DNA from: Hoeflea sp. | GTDB taxonomy: Bacteria > Pseudomonadota > Alphaproteobacteria > Rhizobiales > Rhizobiaceae | Reading direction: 5' to 3' | DNA: 64,000 nucleotides | NCBI GenBank assembly: GCA_019084245.1 | Contig: JAHRFE010000028.1 | Coordinates: 372,001 to 436,000 of the forward strand | Part shown: piece by piece, positions 48,081 to 58,230 of the stretch | Layout: every line of letters begins with the position of its first letter | Position numbering within the stretch: position 1 is the stretch's first letter | Notes under the pieces: generated by a model | The model's input: only the letters and a program-made list of their open reading frames with translations | The model's database searches: none | What the model was told of the DNA's origin: nothing | Translations under genes and position numbers: made by a program

Positions 48081-48506
48081 CTATTTCTTGTCGGTCTTGA
48101 GCGGAATTCCATATAGCTCAAGCCGGTGATCGACCAGCCGGAAACCGTGCTCGCGCGCGATGCGCTCCTGCAGCGCCTCGATCTCGGGCGAATGGAACTC
48201 GATCACGGTGCCGGTGCGCAGGTCGATGAGATGGTCATGATGTTCTTCCGGAACGGTCTCGTAGCGCGACCTTCCGTCGCGGAAATCATGCCGCTCGATG
48301 ATGCCGATATCCTCGAACAGCTTGACCGTGCGGTAGACCGTGGACATGGAAATGCGCGGATCCACCAGAACGGCGCGGCGGTGCAGTTCCTCGACGTCGG
48401 GATGATCCTGCGCGCCATCGAGCACACGGGCAATGGTGCGGCGCTGTTCGGTCATGCGCATGCCGCGCGCCACGCACCGGTCTTCAAGGGATTTCAGTTC
48501 GTCCAT
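48081..48506 (-). CDS. mur: Mur/Fur-type metal-responsive regulator
   Basis: 141 residues. In rhizobia this Fur-family protein usually acts as the manganese uptake regulator Mur. The winged helix spans CVARGMRMTEQRRTIARVL to STVYRTVKLFEDIGIIERHD; the metal-binding region is EEHHDHLIDLRTGTVIEFHSPEIE. I chose ATG 48506 (MDELKSLEDRC), the family start. The C-terminal CxxC zinc sites of E. coli Fur are absent, as in Mur. It lies between rimI and the acyltransferase gene. Confidence 0.9.
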   Translation of the reverse strand: MDELKSLEDRCVARGMRMTEQRRTIARVLDGAQDHPDVEELHRRAVLVDPRISMSTVYRTVKLFEDIGIIERHDFRDGRSRYETVPEEHHDHLIDLRTGTVIEFHSPEIEALQERIAREHGFRLVDHRLELYGIPLKTDKK

Positions 48507-48573
48507 CGCCTGCCCCGCCGGGGTATGTGGAGAGGTTATGCCGGCGGTCCTGCCGCCAGCGATCCACTCGGGA

Positions 48574-49065
48574 CTAGCGAAGATCGCGCCGCATGACAAG
48601 CGCCGTCGTGGCTTGTTCGCCCGGGCGGGCGTAATAGGCGCGCCGTTCGCCGACCTGGACGAAGCCGAGCTTGCGGTACATCTCAACGGCGGCCAGATTG
48701 GTTTCATCGACCTCCAGGAACATTTCCTCGGCGCCGCGCCGCATGGCTTCCTGCATGGCGCTGCGCATCAAACGCCAGCCAAGCCCGCTGCGGCGTTGCC
48801 TGGGCGAAATCCCGATGGACAGGATCTCGGCTTCACCGGCGGCCTCGCGGCACAGAACAAACCCCGCCGCGGACTCGCGGGCGCGGCCTTCCGGACAGGC
48901 CAGATATCCGAACACGGACTGCTGGGAAATCAGGCTTTCGAACTCCCCGTCGCCCCAGGCGCGGGAAAAGGCTTCGCCATGAATGCGCGAGGCGGTGCGC
49001 GCGTCCTTCATTTCGATCTCGAGAATGAGGCAGTCAGGCTTGCGTGAGAACAGGTCAAACACCAT
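48574..49065 (-). CDS. rimI: RimI-type ribosomal protein alanine acetyltransferase
   Basis: 163 residues, GNAT fold. RimI acetylates the N-terminal alanine of ribosomal protein S18. The acetyl-CoA loop is ISPRQRRSGLGWRLM, followed by EVDETNLAAVEMYRKLGFVQVG(E)RRAYY, quoted in parts as LEVDETNLAAV and YRKLGFVQVG. Its start overlaps the tsaB stop by one base (TGATG). The tsaB-rimI pairing is widespread. Confidence 0.92.
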   Translation of the reverse strand: MVFDLFSRKPDCLILEIEMKDARTASRIHGEAFSRAWGDGEFESLISQQSVFGYLACPEGRARESAAGFVLCREAAGEAEILSIGISPRQRRSGLGWRLMRSAMQEAMRRGAEEMFLEVDETNLAAVEMYRKLGFVQVGERRAYYARPGEQATTALVMRRDLR

Positions 49066-49757
49066 CAGCCCGCACCCTCGTGCGCCACGGCAAACCCCAA
49101 TTGTGGCTTGGCGTCCGCATCGCGCAGATAGCGCGGCTCTGGGAGATTGGCGCCTGGCTCGAGACGGGCGGCAATCCGCGCCACGTCCTCGATCGTCGGC
49201 GCCACGGGGTCGGCGATGATTCGGGAGGCAAGCGACGCATCAATGCTTGCCAGCAGCAACGCACCGCTGCCGATGAGCCCGCAATTGCTTTTAAGCGCCA
49301 GACTGGCGGCTGCCGCGGGCGCCAATTCAGCGGCAGGATTGAGCACCGCACCGCGAGAATCAACGAGTAACGCCCAGACATGATCGCGCTTGGCGTCGAG
49401 CACCGCCATCACCGGCTTGCCAGTCTCCCGTGCTGCCGGAATCGCAATGGCTTCAAGCGAGCCGACGCCGACACAGGGTACATTGAGGGATAGGGACAGT
49501 CCGCGGGCAAAGGCGACGCCGACCCGAATGCCGGCAAAGGAACCGGGGCCGACGGTCACGCCAATGCGTTCGATTCGTGAGAGATCTGCGCGCGCTTCGG
49601 CAAGCACAGCCTCGACAATGGCCGGCAACTGCTCGGCATGGCCGCGCCCGATATCCGGACTGGCCGAGGCAAGGATGCGGTCGGTCTCCGCCTCGTACAG
49701 CGCTGCGGCACAAAACCGGGCGGAACAATCAAGCGCGAGCGTCAACACCGGGCACAT
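49065..49757 (-). CDS. tsaB: TsaB, tRNA threonylcarbamoyladenosine modification protein
   Basis: 230 residues. TsaB is the scaffold partner of TsaD in the synthesis of t6A at position 37 of ANN-decoding tRNAs. The N terminus LTLALDCSARFCAAAL, the segment GRGHAEQLPAIVEAVL and IGVTVGPGSFAGIRVGVAFA are typical ASKHA-fold motifs. ATG 49757 is the only plausible start. It overlaps rimI by one base. Confidence 0.93.
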   Translation of the reverse strand: MCPVLTLALDCSARFCAAALYEAETDRILASASPDIGRGHAEQLPAIVEAVLAEARADLSRIERIGVTVGPGSFAGIRVGVAFARGLSLSLNVPCVGVGSLEAIAIPAARETGKPVMAVLDAKRDHVWALLVDSRGAVLNPAAELAPAAAASLALKSNCGLIGSGALLLASIDASLASRIIADPVAPTIEDVARIAARLEPGANLPEPRYLRDADAKPQLGFAVAHEGAG

Positions 49758-49841
49758 CCAACGGAAAAGACCGCGCGGGGTCGCGCGGCATCAGGCGCTT
49801 GTATAGCCGGGATCATTCGGCCCGGTAAAGGGAGGCCGGGA

Positions 49842-50405
49842 TCAGACGGCTTCGACTTCACGAACTTCCGGCACGAAATGGCGCAGCAGGTTCTGGATGC
49901 CGTGCTTGAGCGTGGCCGTGGATGAGGGACAGCCGGCGCAGGCGCCCTTCATGTGCAGGAACACCTTGCCATCCTTGAAGCCACGGAAAGTGATGTCGCC
50001 GCCATCCTGGGCGACGGCGGGACGAACCCGGCTTTCCAGCAGTTCCTTGATGGTGGCGACAATGGTCTCGTCGCCTTCCTCGAAGAACTCTTCATCGGGC
50101 ATCGGCTCGCCACCGTTCGCGCCCGACAGGATCGGCGCGCCGGACATGAAATGCTCCATGATGGTGCCGAGCACGGCAGGCTTGAGATGCTGCCAATCCG
50201 GGCCATCCTTGGAGATGGTGATGAAATCATAGCCGTAGAACACGCCGGTGACCCCGGGGATGCCGAACAGCTTGGCGGCCAGCGGCGACGCCTGGCCGGC
50301 TTCCTCGACGCTGCGGTAGTCAGCGGTGCCCTGCTCCATGACGACCTTGCCCGGAAGGAACTTGAGCGTCGCGGGATTGGGGGTGGATTCGGTCTGGATG
50401 AACAT
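49842..50405 (-). CDS. nfuA: NfuA/NifU-like iron-sulfur cluster carrier
   Basis: 187 residues. Nfu proteins carry and deliver Fe-S clusters. The N-terminal Nfu_N domain (FIQTESTPNPATLKFLPG) is followed by the NifU C-terminal domain (about 110-187) with VRPAVAQDGGDITF and the cluster motif GACAGCPSS (CxxC). I chose ATG 50405, with GGGAGA six bases upstream, over TTG 50411. Both domains are present, as in mitochondrial and alphaproteobacterial Nfu. Confidence 0.94.
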   Translation of the reverse strand: MFIQTESTPNPATLKFLPGKVVMEQGTADYRSVEEAGQASPLAAKLFGIPGVTGVFYGYDFITISKDGPDWQHLKPAVLGTIMEHFMSGAPILSGANGGEPMPDEEFFEEGDETIVATIKELLESRVRPAVAQDGGDITFRGFKDGKVFLHMKGACAGCPSSTATLKHGIQNLLRHFVPEVREVEAV

Positions 50406-50500
50406 TTGCAATCTCCCTGCCTGGTGCAGTGACCGGCCAGTTTAGAACTCTTCAAAACAAGATAGGCCTTGACGGCGCTTCGATCAAGGGCGGATGTGGA

Positions 50501-50992
50501 TCAACTCAGCGCGTCTATTTCATCGTCTGAGAGCGCGTCGGGGATAACGGTGACCGGAATCGGGAACGCAGCGCCGCGGCCGGCGATGGATGTGACGAGC
50601 GGCCCGGGGCCATCCTTGGCGGAGCCTGCGGCAAGAACCAGGATGGCGATGTCCTGGTCTTCCTCGATGACCGCGTGGATTTCCTCGGTGGTCTTGCCCT
50701 GGCGGATCACCACTTCGGGATCAATGCCGATGATCTGGCGCATCTTTTCGCTGGCCTTGGCGAGCGTCGCCTCGGCCTCTTCCATCGCTTCGGCACGCAT
50801 GATCTCCTCGACGCCGAGCCAGTGCTGGAAATCGCCGGGCTCGATGACATAGACCAGAACCAGCCCGCCGCCGGAATTGTAGGCCCGCATGCCGGCGTAA
50901 CGCATGGCGCGCTCGCATTCCGGCGTGTCGTCGATGACGGCGAGGAACTTGCGCCGGTGACCGGCTTCACGTGAGCGTCTTCTTGATACCAT
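50501..50992 (-). CDS. Universal stress protein (UspA family)
   Basis: 163 residues, cytosolic. The Usp fold is visible in KFLAVIDDTPECERAMRYA, LVLVYVIEPG and the ATP-binding-like end ILVLAAGSAKDGPGPLVTSIAGR. I chose ATG 50992 (MVSRRRSREAGHRRKFL), whose basic leader precedes the fold; no good ribosome-binding site is visible. Family members act in stress survival by unclear means. It lies between nfuA and trpS on the same strand. Confidence 0.88.
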   Translation of the reverse strand: MVSRRRSREAGHRRKFLAVIDDTPECERAMRYAGMRAYNSGGGLVLVYVIEPGDFQHWLGVEEIMRAEAMEEAEATLAKASEKMRQIIGIDPEVVIRQGKTTEEIHAVIEEDQDIAILVLAAGSAKDGPGPLVTSIAGRGAAFPIPVTVIPDALSDDEIDALS

Positions 50993-51081
50993 GGGCGGGA
51001 CAATGCCATCACAGCGGGCATTCCCGCAAGACCGATTTTCAGACCCCGGCAGCACCGTGCCGCCGGGGTCGAGGGTACGCT

Positions 51082-52146
51082 TTACAGAAAGCCGACAATC
51101 TCGCGCACGTCAGCCATGGTCTTGCCTGCAATGGCGTTGGCACGGGCGCTGCCGTCCTTGAGGATGGCGTCGATATGGCTCGGATCCTCCATCAGACGTT
51201 TCATCTCGGTGGTGATCGGCGCAAGCACCTCCACGGCAAGATCGACCAGCGCCGGCTTGAACACCGAGAACTGCTGGCCTGCGAATTCATCCAGCACATC
51301 CTTGCGGGTGCGGTCGCTGAGCGCGGCATAGATGCCGAGGAGATTCTGGGCTTCAGGGCGGCCCTCGAGCTCTTCCAGCGTCTCCGGCAAAGGCGCGGGA
51401 TCGGTCTTGGCCTTGCGGATCTTCTTGGCGATGGTGTCGGCATCATCGTCGAGATTGATGCGGGAGAGGTCCGAGGGATCGGATTTCGACATTTTCTTGG
51501 TGCCATCCCGCAGGCTCATGACGCGCGGCGCCGGGCCCTCGATCAAGGGCTCGATCAAGGGGAAATAGCCGGAGACCCTCTCCGCGCCGACCATCATGTC
51601 GATGCCAAGACCTGCATCCTTGATCCGATCCGAGAAGTCATTGTTGAATTTCTGGGCGATATCGCGGGCAAGCTCGAGATGCTGCTTCTGGTCGTCGCCG
51701 ACCGGAACATGGGTGGCGCGATAGAGCAGAATGTCAGCGGCCATCAGGCTCGGATAGGCGAGCAGTCCGAGAGAGGCGTTCTCGCGGTCCTTGCCGGCCT
51801 TGTCCTTGAACTGGGTCATGCGGTTCATCCAGCCGATGCGCGCGACGCAATTGAAGATCCAGGCAAGTTCGGCATGACCGGGGACGGCGGACTGGTTGAA
51901 GACGATGTGCTTGACCGGGTCGATGCCCGAGGCGATGAAGGCTGCGGCAATGGAGCGAGTCTGGGTCTTGAGATCCTCATGCACCAGCTGGGCGGTGATC
52001 GAGTGCATGTCGACCACGCAGAAGATGCAGTCGTGCTTTTCCTGAAGGGCCACGAACTTGCGGATGGCGCCGAGATAGTTTCCCAGGTGAAGATTGCCGG
52101 TGGGCTGGACGCCGGAGAAGACCAGCGGCTTGAACGTGGCGGACAT
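51082..52146 (-). CDS. trpS: Tryptophanyl-tRNA synthetase
   Basis: 354 residues. Class I synthetase that charges tRNA-Trp. The HIGH-type motif is [14 protein letters not shown] and the KMSKS motif is [25 protein letters not shown] and [18 protein letters not shown] are family segments. GGGGAG lies six bases before ATG 52146. It follows murJ by 112 bases; glnD-murJ-trpS order is conserved in rhizobia. Confidence 0.97.
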   Translation of the reverse strand: MSATFKPLVFSGVQPTGNLHLGNYLGAIRKFVALQEKHDCIFCVVDMHSITAQLVHEDLKTQTRSIAAAFIASGIDPVKHIVFNQSAVPGHAELAWIFNCVARIGWMNRMTQFKDKAGKDRENASLGLLAYPSLMAADILLYRATHVPVGDDQKQHLELARDIAQKFNNDFSDRIKDAGLGIDMMVGAERVSGYFPLIEPLIEGPAPRVMSLRDGTKKMSKSDPSDLSRINLDDDADTIAKKIRKAKTDPAPLPETLEELEGRPEAQNLLGIYAALSDRTRKDVLDEFAGQQFSVFKPALVDLAVEVLAPITTEMKRLMEDPSHIDAILKDGSARANAIAGKTMADVREIVGFL

Positions 52147-52258
52147 GACATGCTCCCCGACGGGCTTGTGGAGGGCCCGGATGCCTCATTGAAATCGGTC
52201 GGGGTTATGCGGCGACGGCCTGCGCAGGTCAAGGCCCTTCAAGCCGGGTGGCGTGATC

Positions 52259-53824
52259 TCAAGGCTTCCTGCGGCGCTTGAGCAGCCGGACGAACTCGGC
52301 CCTGTCGAGCGCGCCGGTGGCAAAGGCGAAACCGAAATAGAGCACTGCGGCCGCGGCAATCGTGACAAGGACAGAGCCCAGACGGACGAGAAGGGACGCA
52401 TCCAGCAACCAGTACCGGAAAGTGGCCTCGGCCCACCACAGCAGCCCTCCCATCAGCGCCGCACCGATGACGATGAGACCGATGCGCCTGAGCGTTGCGG
52501 CGGCCGGCCGGAACAGATCCCGCGAAGACAGCTGCTGGCCGAGGAACAGCGCCGAGATCCATCCGGCCAGGCTGGTGGCGACCGCGAGGCCCATCACCCC
52601 GATCCGTGGAAACAGGATGAGGCTGCCGGCGATGTTGATGACCACGGAGAGGGCGGATGCCCAGAGCGGGGTGCGCATGTCTTCGCGGGCGTAAAACACC
52701 GGCGTGAAAATCTTCGTCAGCACGAAAGCCGGAAGGCCGATGGCGAAGGCGGCGAGCACCGAGGACGTCACAAGCGTCGTCTCCCGGGTGAAAGCGCCGC
52801 GCTCGAACACCAGGGCGATGATTGGCGCAGGCATCACCGCCAAGCCAACGGCCGCCGGTATGGTGATCGCCAGGCCGAATTCGAGACTGCGGTTTTGCAG
52901 ATATTGCGCTTCCTTCATGTCGCCGGCCTGGAGCGCGCGGGCCAGTTCGGGCAGCAGCACGACGCCGATGGCGATGCCGATGACGCCGAGCGGCAGCTGG
53001 TTGAGCCGGTCGGCATAATTGATGATGGCGATGGCGCCTGACTCGGCCGAGGCGATGATCTGGCCGACCAGCAGGTTGATCTGGGTGATGCCGCCGGTGA
53101 CCGCCGCAGGCAGCGCCAGCCACAAAAGACGCTTGACGGCGGGTGTCAGTCTTGGCCGCACCAGGCCGAGCGTGAAGCCCTCGCGCTTGACCGCCCAGAC
53201 CAGCAGACCGAGCTGAAGAATGCCCGAAAGCGTCACCGACCAGCCCAGAACCTTGCCGATGTCGGGTGATGACAGGCTGAGATAACCCGCAGCCACCAGC
53301 CCCGTAATCAGCACCACATTGAGCAGCACGGGCGCGAGGGCGGCGAGGAAATACCGCCGCAGCGAATTGAGGATGCCCGCCAGCATCGCCACCAGGCTCA
53401 TGGCGGCGAGATAGGGAAACATGATCCGAGCCAGAAGCACGGTCAGCTCGAATTTCTCGGGGTCGGCGGCAAATTTCGGGGCGATGATGGTGCCGACCAG
53501 GAACGGCATGAAGATCATTGCAACAGCGCTGAGCACAAACAGCGACAGCATCAGCACCGAAAGCACCTGTTCGGCGAATTTCCTCGCCGCCGCCTGGCCG
53601 CCGCCTTCGATCTCCCTGGCAAAAAGCGGCACAAAGGCCGCATTGAACGCCCCTTCGGCGAAAAGCCTGCGGAACAGGTTGGGGAAGCGGAACGCGGCGT
53701 AGAACGCGTCGGCGACGGGGCCGGCGCCCAGGAACGCCGCGATCATCGCCTCGCGCACGAAACCCAGCACCCGGCTCGCCATGGTGGCGCCGCCGACGCT
53801 TGCGAACTTCCCGATCAGGCTCAT
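52259..53824 (-). CDS. murJ: MurJ, lipid II flippase
   Basis: 521 residues, polytopic inner-membrane protein with about 14 hydrophobic helices. MurJ (MviN) flips the peptidoglycan precursor lipid II across the membrane. The N terminus KFASVGGATMASRVLGFVREAMIAAFLGAG and the RLFAEGAFNAAFVPLF segment are family signatures with the essential Arg residues. ATG 53824 lies 15 bases after the glnD stop, suggesting one transcript. The C terminus is basic (KRRRKP). Confidence 0.96.
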   Translation of the reverse strand: MSLIGKFASVGGATMASRVLGFVREAMIAAFLGAGPVADAFYAAFRFPNLFRRLFAEGAFNAAFVPLFAREIEGGGQAAARKFAEQVLSVLMLSLFVLSAVAMIFMPFLVGTIIAPKFAADPEKFELTVLLARIMFPYLAAMSLVAMLAGILNSLRRYFLAALAPVLLNVVLITGLVAAGYLSLSSPDIGKVLGWSVTLSGILQLGLLVWAVKREGFTLGLVRPRLTPAVKRLLWLALPAAVTGGITQINLLVGQIIASAESGAIAIINYADRLNQLPLGVIGIAIGVVLLPELARALQAGDMKEAQYLQNRSLEFGLAITIPAAVGLAVMPAPIIALVFERGAFTRETTLVTSSVLAAFAIGLPAFVLTKIFTPVFYAREDMRTPLWASALSVVINIAGSLILFPRIGVMGLAVATSLAGWISALFLGQQLSSRDLFRPAAATLRRIGLIVIGAALMGGLLWWAEATFRYWLLDASLLVRLGSVLVTIAAAAVLYFGFAFATGALDRAEFVRLLKRRRKP

Positions 53825-53839
53825 GCGCTTTATCCGCTT

Positions 53840-56680
53840 CTATGCCGTGGTCCGGCCGCGCCGGGTGGAGCCTTGCGGCGCGATCATGCCCGGGGGCATG
53901 TCATCGCGCACCTCGTCTGCTTCCTTGCCGAGGACGGCCTTGAGCCGCGCCACGATATTGATCTTGCGGTTCTCGTTGGTGATTTTCATGCCAACAAGAT
54001 CGCGCACATAGAAGGTATCCACCACTTTCTCGCCAAAGGTGGTGATATGGGCCGAGGCGATGTCGAGCGAAAGATCCGACAGGACCGAGGCCACCTCGGA
54101 CAGAAGCCCGGGCCGGTCAAGGCATTCGATCTCGATCACGGTGAACTTGTTGGACAGCGTGTTGGAAATGTTGACCTGCGGCCTGACGATGAACGGCCGG
54201 GACTTGCGCTTGCCGCGCGATTTGCGGGCGATCACTTCAGGGATATGGGCCCGGCCTGCCAGCACGTCCTCGATCATCCGGCCGATCGATGCGCCGCGCC
54301 GGAGTTCGTCCTCGTCGTCGGGCAGTTCGCGGTTGATCAGGATCGTGTCGAGCGCCCGACCGTCCGAGGTGGTGAAGACCTGCGCGTCGGCGATGTTGGC
54401 GCCGGCCGCGGCACAGGCGCCGGTGACGATCGACAGCAGGCGCGGGTGGTCGGGCGACAGCAACGTGATCTCGGTTATCGCGTGGAAGGCATGGGTCCGC
54501 ACCATGGTGGCGAGCTGCTTTTTTGCCTTGTCGGCCTCGCGAATGAACTCGGCGTGACGCACCTGTTCCTCAAGCGGCACTGCAAGCAAATAGGGTTCAT
54601 AGTGCAGCTTCACATAGGCCTTGCGGTCCTTCTCGCTCCAGTCTGCGAGAGCATGACTGAGCGCCTCGCGGGCGTGGGCAGTGCGCTCCTTGCGCGAGAC
54701 CTCGGAAAAACCGCCCGACAGCATCAACTCGGTTTCATAATAGAGCGTGCGCAACAGCTGGCCCTTCCAGCCGTTCCAGACGCCCGGACCGACGGCGCGG
54801 ATATCGCAGACCGAGAGCACCAGCAGCATCTTCAGCCGCTCGAGCGTGCGGACCTTCTCGGCGAAATCGGTGATGGTCTTGCGGTCGTTGAGATCGCGCG
54901 TCTGCGCCACCATCGACATGGTCAGGTGATCCTCGACCAGCCAGGCCACAAGCTCGGTCTGCTTGGGCGACAGCCCGAGCCGCGGGCAGAGCTTGCGCGC
55001 GGCCCTGGCGCCGGCGATCGAGTGATCCTCGGGCCGGCCCTTGGCGATATCGTGCAGGAAGACGGCGACATAGAGCGCCTCGCGCTCCTCGATGCCGGGC
55101 ATGATCTTGGACGCCAGCGGATGCTCGCGTTGTTCCTCGCCCTTGTCGATGCCCGAAAGCACGGACACGGTGCGGATCAGATGCTCGTCGACGGTGTAGT
55201 GATGATACATGTTGAACTGCATCATTGCGACGATCTTGCCGAATTCGGGAATGAAACGGCCAAGCACGCCTGCCTCGTTCATCCGCCTCAAAATGATCGC
55301 GGGCTGCCGCTTGGAGGTCAGGATCGACAGGAACAGCCGGTTGGCTTCCTCATTCTCGCGCAATTCGGCATTGATCATCCGCAGCGAGCGGGTGACGCGC
55401 TTGAGCGCATCGGGATGAAACTCAAGCCCGCGGATATCGGCCAGATGGAACATCCTGATGATGTTGACCGGATCGCGCTTGAAGACGTCGGCGTCGACCA
55501 GGGTGATACGGCCCTTGTCCTCGATAAACTCCAGTGTGCCCGGGATCTTGCGCGGTCGGTTGGCAAAGCGCGAGATGACCCCGGTCAGCCCGGGCGCCTG
55601 CTTGGCCTGCTGGTCCTCGAGACCGGCGCAGAAGATGCGGGTCAGGTCACCGACATCCTTGGCGACAAGGAAATAGTGCTTCATGAAGCGCTCGACCGCG
55701 GACAGGCCCGGGTGATCCTGGTAGCCGAGCCCCGAGGCGATGTCGCGCTGGATATCAAACGACAGCCGCTCTTCCGACTTGCCGGTGAGGAAGTGCATGT
55801 GACAGCGCACCGCCCAGAGGAAATCCTCGGCCTTGACGAACAGGTTGAACTCGCGGCGCGACAGCACGCCCAGGCCCACCAGTTCCTGGGTGTCGCGAAT
55901 ATGGTAGAAATATTTGGCGATCCAGAACAGCGTGTTGAGATCGCGCAATCCGCCCTTGCCTTCCTTGACATTGGGCTCGACCAGATAGCGCGTGTCGCCG
56001 GCCTTGCGGTGCCGCTCGTCACGTTCGGCAAGCTTGGAGGAGATGAATTCCGGTCCGGTGTCCTCTACCACTTCGGTGTCAAAACGGTCGCCCAGATTCT
56101 TGAACAGGGCCAGTTCGCCACAGAGAAACCGGGCTTCGAGAATGGCGGTGCGGATGGTCATGTCGGAGCGCGACAGGCGGATGCATTCATCGACATTGCG
56201 GGTGGCGTGGCCGACCTTGAGGCCCATGTCCCACAGGATGTAGAGGATCCACTCGACGATCTGTTCGGTCCAGGGCGTGTTCTTGTAGGGCAGCACGAAC
56301 AACAGATCGATGTCGGAGCCGGGAGCCAGGGTGCCGCGGCCATATCCGCCGACCGCCGTCACGGTCAGACGTTCGGACATCGAGGGGTTTACGACCCGGT
56401 AGACGTGATGGCTGGCATAGTCATACAGCGCCGCGGTGATCACATCCTGCAAATGCGAGATCCGCACGGCGCAAGCGGTGCCGCCGCCATCTTCAAACAG
56501 CATCGTGCGGGCGGTTTCGCGTCCCAGGGCATTGATCCGCTTGACCTCGGCCAGCACTTCCTGCCGGGCCTCGGTGCTGGCGCCGCCGTGTTTCAACGCA
56601 ATGGCGTCGAGCGTCTTGCGCAATTCGGCCGGATCGACAATCTGATTGAGATTGAGGCGGTCTTCGGCGGGTTTCAGCAT
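53840..56680 (-). CDS. glnD: GlnD, bifunctional uridylyltransferase/uridylyl-removing enzyme
   Basis: 946 residues. GlnD senses glutamine and uridylylates or deuridylylates PII, controlling nitrogen assimilation. The nucleotidyltransferase site is [19 protein letters not shown]; the HD phosphohydrolase is [15 protein letters not shown]; two ACT domains lie near the C terminus (from [15 protein letters not shown] and [15 protein letters not shown]). All four modules are intact. AGGA lies eight bases before ATG 56680. It is the first gene of the glnD-murJ pair. Confidence 0.97.
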   Translation of the reverse strand: MLKPAEDRLNLNQIVDPAELRKTLDAIALKHGGASTEARQEVLAEVKRINALGRETARTMLFEDGGGTACAVRISHLQDVITAALYDYASHHVYRVVNPSMSERLTVTAVGGYGRGTLAPGSDIDLLFVLPYKNTPWTEQIVEWILYILWDMGLKVGHATRNVDECIRLSRSDMTIRTAILEARFLCGELALFKNLGDRFDTEVVEDTGPEFISSKLAERDERHRKAGDTRYLVEPNVKEGKGGLRDLNTLFWIAKYFYHIRDTQELVGLGVLSRREFNLFVKAEDFLWAVRCHMHFLTGKSEERLSFDIQRDIASGLGYQDHPGLSAVERFMKHYFLVAKDVGDLTRIFCAGLEDQQAKQAPGLTGVISRFANRPRKIPGTLEFIEDKGRITLVDADVFKRDPVNIIRMFHLADIRGLEFHPDALKRVTRSLRMINAELRENEEANRLFLSILTSKRQPAIILRRMNEAGVLGRFIPEFGKIVAMMQFNMYHHYTVDEHLIRTVSVLSGIDKGEEQREHPLASKIMPGIEEREALYVAVFLHDIAKGRPEDHSIAGARAARKLCPRLGLSPKQTELVAWLVEDHLTMSMVAQTRDLNDRKTITDFAEKVRTLERLKMLLVLSVCDIRAVGPGVWNGWKGQLLRTLYYETELMLSGGFSEVSRKERTAHAREALSHALADWSEKDRKAYVKLHYEPYLLAVPLEEQVRHAEFIREADKAKKQLATMVRTHAFHAITEITLLSPDHPRLLSIVTGACAAAGANIADAQVFTTSDGRALDTILINRELPDDEDELRRGASIGRMIEDVLAGRAHIPEVIARKSRGKRKSRPFIVRPQVNISNTLSNKFTVIEIECLDRPGLLSEVASVLSDLSLDIASAHITTFGEKVVDTFYVRDLVGMKITNENRKINIVARLKAVLGKEADEVRDDMPPGMIAPQGSTRRGRTTA

Positions 56681-56772
56681 AAATCGGGTCCTGGTCGCAG
56701 TCGGTGTTCTGACTCGGCGCTGCTATAACGTGTTTCACCGCGAAACGACAGCCTGCGCCCGGGCAAAGCCGC

Positions 56773-58230
56773 TCAGGTGGCAATGCGTTCGATGAACCAG
56801 TTGGTGAGCCTTATCCAGACCTCGTCCTTCTCGGCCGCGTCCTCGACGCCGTGCTCGAGATTGGGGTTGTCGTTGACCTCGATGACGAAGACGCCGTCAT
56901 CGGTCTCCTTGAGATCCACTCCGTAGAGCCCGTCACCCACCGCGCAGGCGGCGCGCAGTCCGGTGTCGAGCACCAGCGGCGGCACCTGCGCCAGCGAAAA
57001 GGATTTGAACCCGCCTTCCAGCGGCTTGCCGCCAGTGTCGTGCTTGACGATCTGCCAGTGCTTCTTGGCCATCAGATACTGCACCGCGAACAGCGGCTTG
57101 CCGCCGAGGACACCGATGCGCCAGTCAAAACTGGTCGGCATGAATTTCTGCGCAATCAGCACCTCGGAATCATGCAGCCAGGCGCCGGCGAGCGCCTTGA
57201 GCTCGGCCATCGAGGCGACTTTCTTGACGCCACGGGAGAACGAGGAATCGGGCACCTTCAGCACCATGGGAAACCCCAGCAGATCGGCGGCGCGCTGGAA
57301 ATCTTCCGGTCCGATCAGCATCACGGTCTTGGGCACCGGGATGCCGTTCGATGACATCAATTCATCGAGATAGACCTTGTTGGTGCAGCGGATCATCGAC
57401 ACCGGATCGTCGATCACCGGCATGCCCTCCTGCTGGGCGCGGCGGGCGAAACGGTAGGTGTGGTTGGAGATCGAGGTGGTTTCGCGGATGAACAGGGCAT
57501 CGAAGTTGGCGAGCCGCGGCAGGTCCTTGCGGGTGATCGGCTCGACCGAGACGCCCATGCGCGCGGCGATCCGCGACCAGTGCTTGAGGCTGTCGATGGT
57601 CGAGGGCGGCAGCGCCTCCTGCGGATCGACCAGGGTGGCGAAGGAATAGCGCGCCGGCGCGCGGGACTTGGCGTCCTTCCACTGCCGCGCGGTGTAGCGC
57701 GCCATGGCCTGGAAAAACGCCTCGCGATCGGCGCCGTCGAGTTTGCTCACCGGCAAGAGCGCGATCTTCGAAATCGAGAACCATTCGCCCGGCTTGATGC
57801 TGAGTTCGAGGATCGGCGCGCGGAACCAGTCGAACAGCAGCCTGCAGAAGCGTTCAAGCCGCGCATCGGTGCTGGTGCCGAAGAACACGCGCAGCCGCGC
57901 AGGAACCGGCGCTGGAGCATGCTCGCGGATGGATTTATTGAACGAATCTTCCAGTTCAGGAATGGCGTTTTCATGCAGCTTGCGGGCCGAAAGATCGATC
58001 AGCGTCTCGACGGAGGGAATCACCCGCTGACCGCGCGCGGCCGCCAGCAGCGAGGCGTAGTAGCCGCGGCTCTGATAGGCGTAGGAGCGCGACAGGTTGA
58101 TGATGTTGGGCCGGGCGCCGCGGAACAGTTCCGGCCGGGCCAGGTAATCGCGCGTGGAAAGCACCTTGTGCTTGGTGGCGGCATGATCAAAGCCCGACAG
58201 CGCGGTGGACAGGATGATCCAGTCAGACAT
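56773..58230 (-). CDS. RimK-like ATP-grasp ligase with N-terminal RLAN domain
   Basis: 485 residues, cytosolic. The N-terminal half (about 1-230, SDWIILSTALSGFDH, NIINLSRSYAYQSRGYYASLL) is the domain found before RimK-type ATP-grasp modules; the ATP-grasp domain spans about 285-470, with MVLKVPDSSFSRGV for nucleotide binding, SFDWRIGVLGGKPLFAVQY and EVNDNPNLEHG (metal ligands). Such enzymes form amide bonds between a carboxylate and an amine, using ATP. Its ATG overlaps the stop of the GNAT-peptidase gene upstream by eight bases, so the two products probably act together. The substrate is unknown. glnD follows after 92 bases. Confidence 0.9.
   Translation of the reverse strand: MSDWIILSTALSGFDHAATKHKVLSTRDYLARPELFRGARPNIINLSRSYAYQSRGYYASLLAAARGQRVIPSVETLIDLSARKLHENAIPELEDSFNKSIREHAPAPVPARLRVFFGTSTDARLERFCRLLFDWFRAPILELSIKPGEWFSISKIALLPVSKLDGADREAFFQAMARYTARQWKDAKSRAPARYSFATLVDPQEALPPSTIDSLKHWSRIAARMGVSVEPITRKDLPRLANFDALFIRETTSISNHTYRFARRAQQEGMPVIDDPVSMIRCTNKVYLDELMSSNGIPVPKTVMLIGPEDFQRAADLLGFPMVLKVPDSSFSRGVKKVASMAELKALAGAWLHDSEVLIAQKFMPTSFDWRIGVLGGKPLFAVQYLMAKKHWQIVKHDTGGKPLEGGFKSFSLAQVPPLVLDTGLRAACAVGDGLYGVDLKETDDGVFVIEVNDNPNLEHGVEDAAEKDEVWIRLTNWFIERIAT

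Noticed and set aside
53873..56728. Very long plus-strand open frame (951 codons) opposite glnD
   Set aside because: It is antisense to an intact GlnD with all domains. Long antisense frames are expected in GC-rich coding DNA; the same applies to 32523-35222 opposite infB, 26352-28646 opposite pnp and 980-2131 opposite coaBC.
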